Assembly (NCBI RefSeq): GCF_005233845.1
Contig: NZ_SZQL01000012.1
Location: 124,001-188,000 of the forward strand
Reading direction: 5' to 3'
Source of the DNA: Ilyomonas limi
GTDB lineage: Bacteria > Bacteroidota > Bacteroidia > Chitinophagales > Chitinophagaceae
Length of the DNA stretch: 64,000 nt
Numbering within the stretch: position 1 is the first letter of the stretch; every line of letters starts with the position of its first letter. This document shows, in pieces, positions 60,657 to 64,000 of the stretch. The position numbers were made by a program, and so were the translations under genes. The notes under the pieces are model-generated. The model saw nothing but the letters and a program-made list of their open reading frames with translations. It was not told the origin of the DNA and searched no databases.

Positions 60657-61279
60657 TTTTTTAGTAGGATAAGGATGTAACTGGTGTTTCACTGATTAAA
60701 CTGATAAGATGAAAAGTGCCGGACTTTCAGGATGTCCGGCGCTTTTTTATCAGGTTAGCGTGTGTGCGTTTTAAATATTCGTCTCTGCTGGTGAAAAGCA
60801 TCATAGCTGTTGGGAAGAAGGGTTAAAACAGCGTTACCTGTTGGACCAACGTCATTCTTCGCTGCTACCCGTAATGAAGGCGATACGCTACTTTAAATTA
60901 ACAGTATTTAGGTTTCGTACGCGGATGTCTCCCGGTCTGCATTTTATTTACAGCTATGTTCATCTGCTTATTACGACAAATAAAAAGAGAGACTTTTTTT
61001 GGATGTTTTGATAAGGGACATGCTGGTGGTTTGGGTGAGGCCGAAAATACCCCTTGTTTTTTATCTCCAGATGCGCGTTGCTAACACCAGCAAAAAATGG
61101 TAAGGCAGCGCAGCAAATAGCTTGAAATGTACGTCCTTTGAATCTCGTTCAGTATAATTGCTGTCTTCCGGATGAGTGAATTTTAAATGTCAGTGCTGCC
61201 CCGTACAGTAAAATACAAATCAATGCCGCAAAGATCTGCGCCCAATATTTCTACTCGGTCGTTCGTTTATTCAACAATC
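60657..61279. other. intergenic region
   Basis: 623 bases without a recognisable gene. The terminator at 60712-60748 is at the left; the rest has mixed composition, several stops in every frame and no repeat found. The promoter for pdeM should lie in the last 150 bases. Confidence 0.5.
60712..60748 (+). terminator. terminator of the caspase-fold-like gene
   Basis: AAAAGTGCCGGAC and GTCCGGCGCTTTT form a 13-bp stem (one T-G pair) over nine bases, followed by T, 55 bases past the stop. Confidence 0.88.
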
Positions 61280-61939
61280 ATGTCCACACCCATACATCAC
61301 ATTATCCACAACAATACCTTTTGGCTTTCGCCGCAACGCTGCCTCTATTGGGAAGAAGCGCAGGCATTGATTGTATCGGATTTACACCTTGGCAAAACCG
61401 GGCATTTTCGCAGGCAGGGTATTGCAGTGCCACAGGCAGTTTATAAAGAAGATTTGCAATGTCTATTTAGCCAGATACAATACTACAAGCCCAAACAACT
61501 GATTATTGTAGGCGATCTGTTCCACAGCAAAGAAAACCGTGAACTGGATTTATTTATAAGATGGCGCAACGATATACCCCAGGTTGATGTTCATTTGGTG
61601 AAGGGAAATCACGATATTTTAAAAAATGAGTGGTACAGCAATGCCAATATTGGCATTAGCCAGGAACAGTTGTGTATAGACCAGTTTATTTTTACCCACG
61701 AAGCTACTGCTGCCAATTGCACCGGCAACAATCAGTCTTATATTTTTAGCGGACATATTCATCCGGGGGTATCAATACATGGACTGGGCAGGCAATCACT
61801 TACCTTTCCATGCTATTTCTTTGGCGAATGGTATGCAGTATTGCCCGCATTTAGTAAGTTCACCGGCGTAAAGGTAATGCATAAGAGTAAAGGCGATCAT
61901 GTATTTGCTATTGTAAACCAATCGGTAATGAAAGTCTGA
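61280..61939 (+). CDS. pdeM: ligase-associated DNA damage response endonuclease PdeM
   Basis: Metallophosphoesterase of 219 residues, in other bacteria linked to a DNA-repair set with an ATP-dependent ligase, a helicase and an exonuclease. Metal and catalytic motifs: VSDLHLGKTGHFRRQG, VGDLFHSKEN, VKGNHD, FTHE and FSGHIHPGVS. The start at 61280 matches the family length; the longer frame from 61187 lacks support. The usual partner genes are not in this window. It shares a bidirectional terminator with ssb. Confidence 0.9.
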   Translation: MSTPIHHIIHNNTFWLSPQRCLYWEEAQALIVSDLHLGKTGHFRRQGIAVPQAVYKEDLQCLFSQIQYYKPKQLIIVGDLFHSKENRELDLFIRWRNDIPQVDVHLVKGNHDILKNEWYSNANIGISQEQLCIDQFIFTHEATAANCTGNNQSYIFSGHIHPGVSIHGLGRQSLTFPCYFFGEWYAVLPAFSKFTGVKVMHKSKGDHVFAIVNQSVMKV

Positions 61940-62066
61940 TTTTGAATCCCGATATTCCTGATACGTCTGATTTTTTCTTATTAGGTTGATAAGAATGCGC
62001 TACTTCATTCTTTGTGTAGCTTCTTCTCATAGTACCTTGGCAATTTAAAATAGTGGCTCAGAAAAC

Positions 62067-62094
62067 AAAAAGCAGCTATCATAGCTGCTTTTTT
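62067..62094. terminator. bidirectional terminator between pdeM and ssb
   Basis: AAAAAGCAGCTA and TAGCTGCTTTTT form a 12-bp perfect stem over TCA; it lies 24 bases after the ssb stop. Confidence 0.9.
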
Positions 62095-62117
62095 GTATAT
62101 CAATAATGTAAAATTAT

Positions 62118-62588
62118 TTAGAAAGGTAAGTCATCCATTGGTTCGTCCTGGGTAGCAACCGGTGCTGCCTGCGTTGCGGGTTGCGTATTATAATTGTTGT
62201 TGTATCCGTAAGAGGTATTGCCGCCCTGCTGCTGTTGTTGCTGGTTATCGTTTTGTCCGCCGCTTTCGTTATTGCGGCCGCCAAGCAACTGCACATATTG
62301 CACATTAAGGCGCAATGAGGCACCTTGCTTGCCGTCGTTGGAGGTATAAGTACGCACATCCGGGCTGCCTTCCAAATAAACGTTTGTACCTTTTTTAAGA
62401 TACGGGGCTATGCCGGTACGGTCGCTCCAGTAAGCACATTCTACCCAAATTGTTTTTTCTTTTGGCGTACCCGAACTGTCTTTAAACTTCTCGGTATGGG
62501 CAACATTGAAGTTGATAACGTTTTTACCGTTTACATTGTTTACAACGCAATCTTTTCCAAGATTGCCGATGAGCGTTAACTTTATCAT
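62118..62588 (-). CDS. ssb: single-stranded DNA-binding protein
   Basis: Binds ssDNA in replication and repair; 156 residues. N-terminal OB fold (KLTLIGNLGKDCVV, then WVECAYWSDRTGIAPYLKKGTNVYLEG, DGKQGASLRLNV), a disordered Q/N/G-rich linker at about 105-145 and the acidic tip DEPMDDLPF that recruits partner proteins. Length is normal. Start ATG is first of the OB fold. Near pdeM, convergent. Confidence 0.96.
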   Translation of the reverse strand: MIKLTLIGNLGKDCVVNNVNGKNVINFNVAHTEKFKDSSGTPKEKTIWVECAYWSDRTGIAPYLKKGTNVYLEGSPDVRTYTSNDGKQGASLRLNVQYVQLLGGRNNESGGQNDNQQQQQQGGNTSYGYNNNYNTQPATQAAPVATQDEPMDDLPF

Positions 62589-62945
62589 TTGTCTAAAATT
62601 TAAGTGAGTGAATATACATAAAATTCAACTCGGTGAATGCGTTGCGGCAAAAAAATTACAAACCTTTATATATGGTTTTTATAATGCGTTTTTAAACATT
62701 GTTGTACACAGTAGCGCATTTCTGTTGTTTGTATGCCTGTGGAGGCTTACATTGCACCTGCTGCAAACCTGTTGGCAATGCCTGCAAGCAGCATTTATTT
62801 GGTATTAAAATAGTAGTATTTTCATTAAAAAACGGTTGCAACCATTAAAAGGAAATAAAAAACTTTTAACATTTTACCGCCAAAAAGTTAAAAATACATA
62901 GCTTTATTCCTCAGAATATCAATATCAAAATCCCAAATTCAACTA
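62589..62945. other. intergenic region between ssb and the second response regulator
   Basis: 357 bases, divergent promoters. There is a GGTTGCAACC palindrome at about 62833 and two AACTTTTAAC/AAAGTTAAAA-like words near 62870-62895 that might be operator sites. A 66-codon frame at 62608-62808 is not convincing. Confidence 0.4.
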
Positions 62946-63641
62946 ATGGAAAATTCCTACAGAATCCTACTCGCAGAAGATGAGCCAAAGCTTAGTCAGG
63001 TAGTACAGGAAGAGTTAACCCGCCAAGGGTATGTAACCGATGTGGCGTATGATGGCAATATTGCCGAAAAAATGTTTAAGCAACATGCCTACTCGCTGGT
63101 GTTGCTTGATATTAACCTGCCTTACAAAAATGGTTTAGCGCTGTGCAAAGAGTTCCGGGAGATTAACAGCAAAGTTCCTATTATCATGCTTACGGCACTT
63201 GGTGAACTGAAAGATAAGATGGACGCTTTTAGTCTGGGAGCAGATGATTACTTAGTCAAACCTTTTGAATTTGATGAGCTGTCTGCCCGCATCAAAGTAT
63301 TTTTAAAACGCGCCGAAAACACCCCATCTGTAAGTGACAAAATTGTGGTTGCCGATATGGAAATTGATATGGAAAACAAAACCGTATCGCGCAGCGGCAA
63401 AAACATCAATCTTACGGCAAAAGAATTTGCCCTGCTGGTATTGCTCTCCCGAAACAAAGGGAAAGTGATTTCGAAAACAGACATACTGGAGAAAGTATGG
63501 GACCTAAGCTTTGATACCGGCACCAACACCATTGAAGTATATATCAGCTTCCTGCGTAATAAAATAGACAAGCCCTATGAAACAAAACTGATTCATACTA
63601 AGCCTGGCTTTGGCTATTATGTAAGAGAAAGCGTTATATAG
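62946..63641 (+). CDS. response regulator, OmpR/CusR-type
   Basis: A 231-residue regulator: receiver with AEDEPKLSQ, Asp in LLDINLPYKNG at about 54, Thr in MLTALGE and Lys in DDYLVKPFEFDEL, then the winged-helix domain (NLTAKEFALLVLLSRNKGKVISK, TNTIEVYISFLRNKIDK, HTKPGFGYYVRE). The partner kinase starts eight bases after its stop. CusR-type regulators often react to metals or envelope stress; no target gene is visible. Confidence 0.93.
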   Translation: MENSYRILLAEDEPKLSQVVQEELTRQGYVTDVAYDGNIAEKMFKQHAYSLVLLDINLPYKNGLALCKEFREINSKVPIIMLTALGELKDKMDAFSLGADDYLVKPFEFDELSARIKVFLKRAENTPSVSDKIVVADMEIDMENKTVSRSGKNINLTAKEFALLVLLSRNKGKVISKTDILEKVWDLSFDTGTNTIEVYISFLRNKIDKPYETKLIHTKPGFGYYVRESVI

Positions 63642-63649
63642 TTTTATCA

Positions 63650-64000
63650 ATGACATTAAGGTTTAAGTTTACTATTTTTTTTAGTTTACTCATTTCTCTT
63701 GTTTTAATAGCAGCATTAGCGGTTATCTATTCTTTATTCGATAAAACACGGGAAGCTGATTTCAACGAACGCCTCTTTTCGCAGGCGGCATACTCTTATG
63801 CCAACTTTTATAAGCTGAAACCGGACAGCTTTACCCGTGCGCGTATTGAAGCGCGCCGGCCTGGTACAATTGCAGGCGTTAATGTAGTTATTTATGATGC
63901 CCGTAAAAGACTGGTATATCATTCTGATACCACTTATTATAAGCCGGATGCTTCTTTTTTTAGCAAGGTTGCACAGCAAGACTCCCTGTTTTTTAAGCAT
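63650..64000 (+). CDS. sensor histidine kinase, N-terminal part, cut by the window edge
   Basis: From the ATG at 63650 the frame is open for 117 codons to the window end. It begins with a membrane segment (FTIFFSLLISLVLIAALAVIYSLF), followed by a periplasmic-looking domain (INVVIYDARKRLVYHSDT-like stretch: VNVVIYDARKRLVYHSDTT). No kinase motifs are reached yet. Eight bases behind a CusR-type response regulator, which makes a CusS-type kinase very likely. Confidence 0.85.
   Translation, partial: MTLRFKFTIFFSLLISLVLIAALAVIYSLFDKTREADFNERLFSQAAYSYANFYKLKPDSFTRARIEARRPGTIAGVNVVIYDARKRLVYHSDTTYYKPDASFFSKVAQQDSLFFKH

Noticed and set aside
62608-62808. 66-codon plus-strand frame upstream of the second response regulator
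   Set aside because: It would give a Cys/Trp-rich single-helix protein starting over the ssb promoter; no other support.

Overview
The window looks like chromosomal DNA of a Bacteroidota bacterium, most likely a member of the Chitinophagaceae or a close relative (inference; family-level placement would need a database search). Signs: a short primary sigma factor of 285 residues without a large N-terminal region, secreted proteins with C-terminal type IX secretion (T9SS) sorting domains, proteins typical of this phylum (DUF4293, AIM24-like, YXWGXW repeat, MtaB), and promoters of the Bacteroidota type (TTTG-N19-TAnnTTTG, perfectly formed before tRNA-Leu). Shine-Dalgarno sequences are rare; several genes have a TAnnTTTG element so close to the ATG that the mRNA should be almost leaderless.

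Layout. 1-5.6 kb: end of an aldo/keto reductase, a possible small RNA with a strong terminator, a methyltransferase, a secreted protein, a SemiSWEET transporter, an MscS channel, then about 1 kb of AT-rich DNA without a clear gene. 5.7-13.4 kb (minus): DUF58 - transglutaminase (TgpA-like) - MoxR ATPase, followed by a 65-residue protein and a secreted TPR protein. 13.5-21.3 kb: methyltransferase, mtaB, DUF4293 protein, a very small T9SS cargo, ffh, a FUSC membrane protein. 21.4-32.3 kb: an all-minus block of GH15 glucoamylase-type enzyme, SDR, PPC/DUF296 protein, a large FAD/Fe-S oxidoreductase, an enolase-superfamily enzyme, a PoxB-like TPP enzyme and a YciE/DUF892 ferritin-like protein; this resembles a stress or carbon-overflow gene set (inference). 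32.7-36.2 kb: an M36 metallopeptidase with T9SS signal and a YXWGXW protein. 36.3-41.2 kb: a small membrane protein, an AIM24 family protein, a flippase, a GNAT acetyltransferase, tRNA-Leu(UAG), trigger factor. 41.6-46.6 kb: glycosyltransferase and alpha/beta hydrolase pair, primary sigma factor, pgi. 46.6-55.3 kb: BNR/YCF48-like protein, CsbD, DUF72, dicarboxylate symporter, a membrane protein, an ABC-F ATPase and an M4 metallopeptidase with T9SS signal. 55.4-64 kb: a lipoprotein, a PhoB/PhoR-type pair, a large secreted protein whose C-terminus looks like a caspase-fold peptidase, PdeM, Ssb, and a second two-component pair cut by the window edge.

The most unusual features are (1) the secreted 730-residue protein with a His...Gly-Ser-Cys-Gly-Gly arrangement, (2) several unrelated families of imperfect or perfect inverted-repeat elements between genes, one of which supplies the codons of a signal peptide, and (3) a pair of hairpins with mutually complementary loops near 24.9 kb. 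There is no CRISPR array, no rRNA, no recognisable insertion-sequence transposase and no phage gene in the window.
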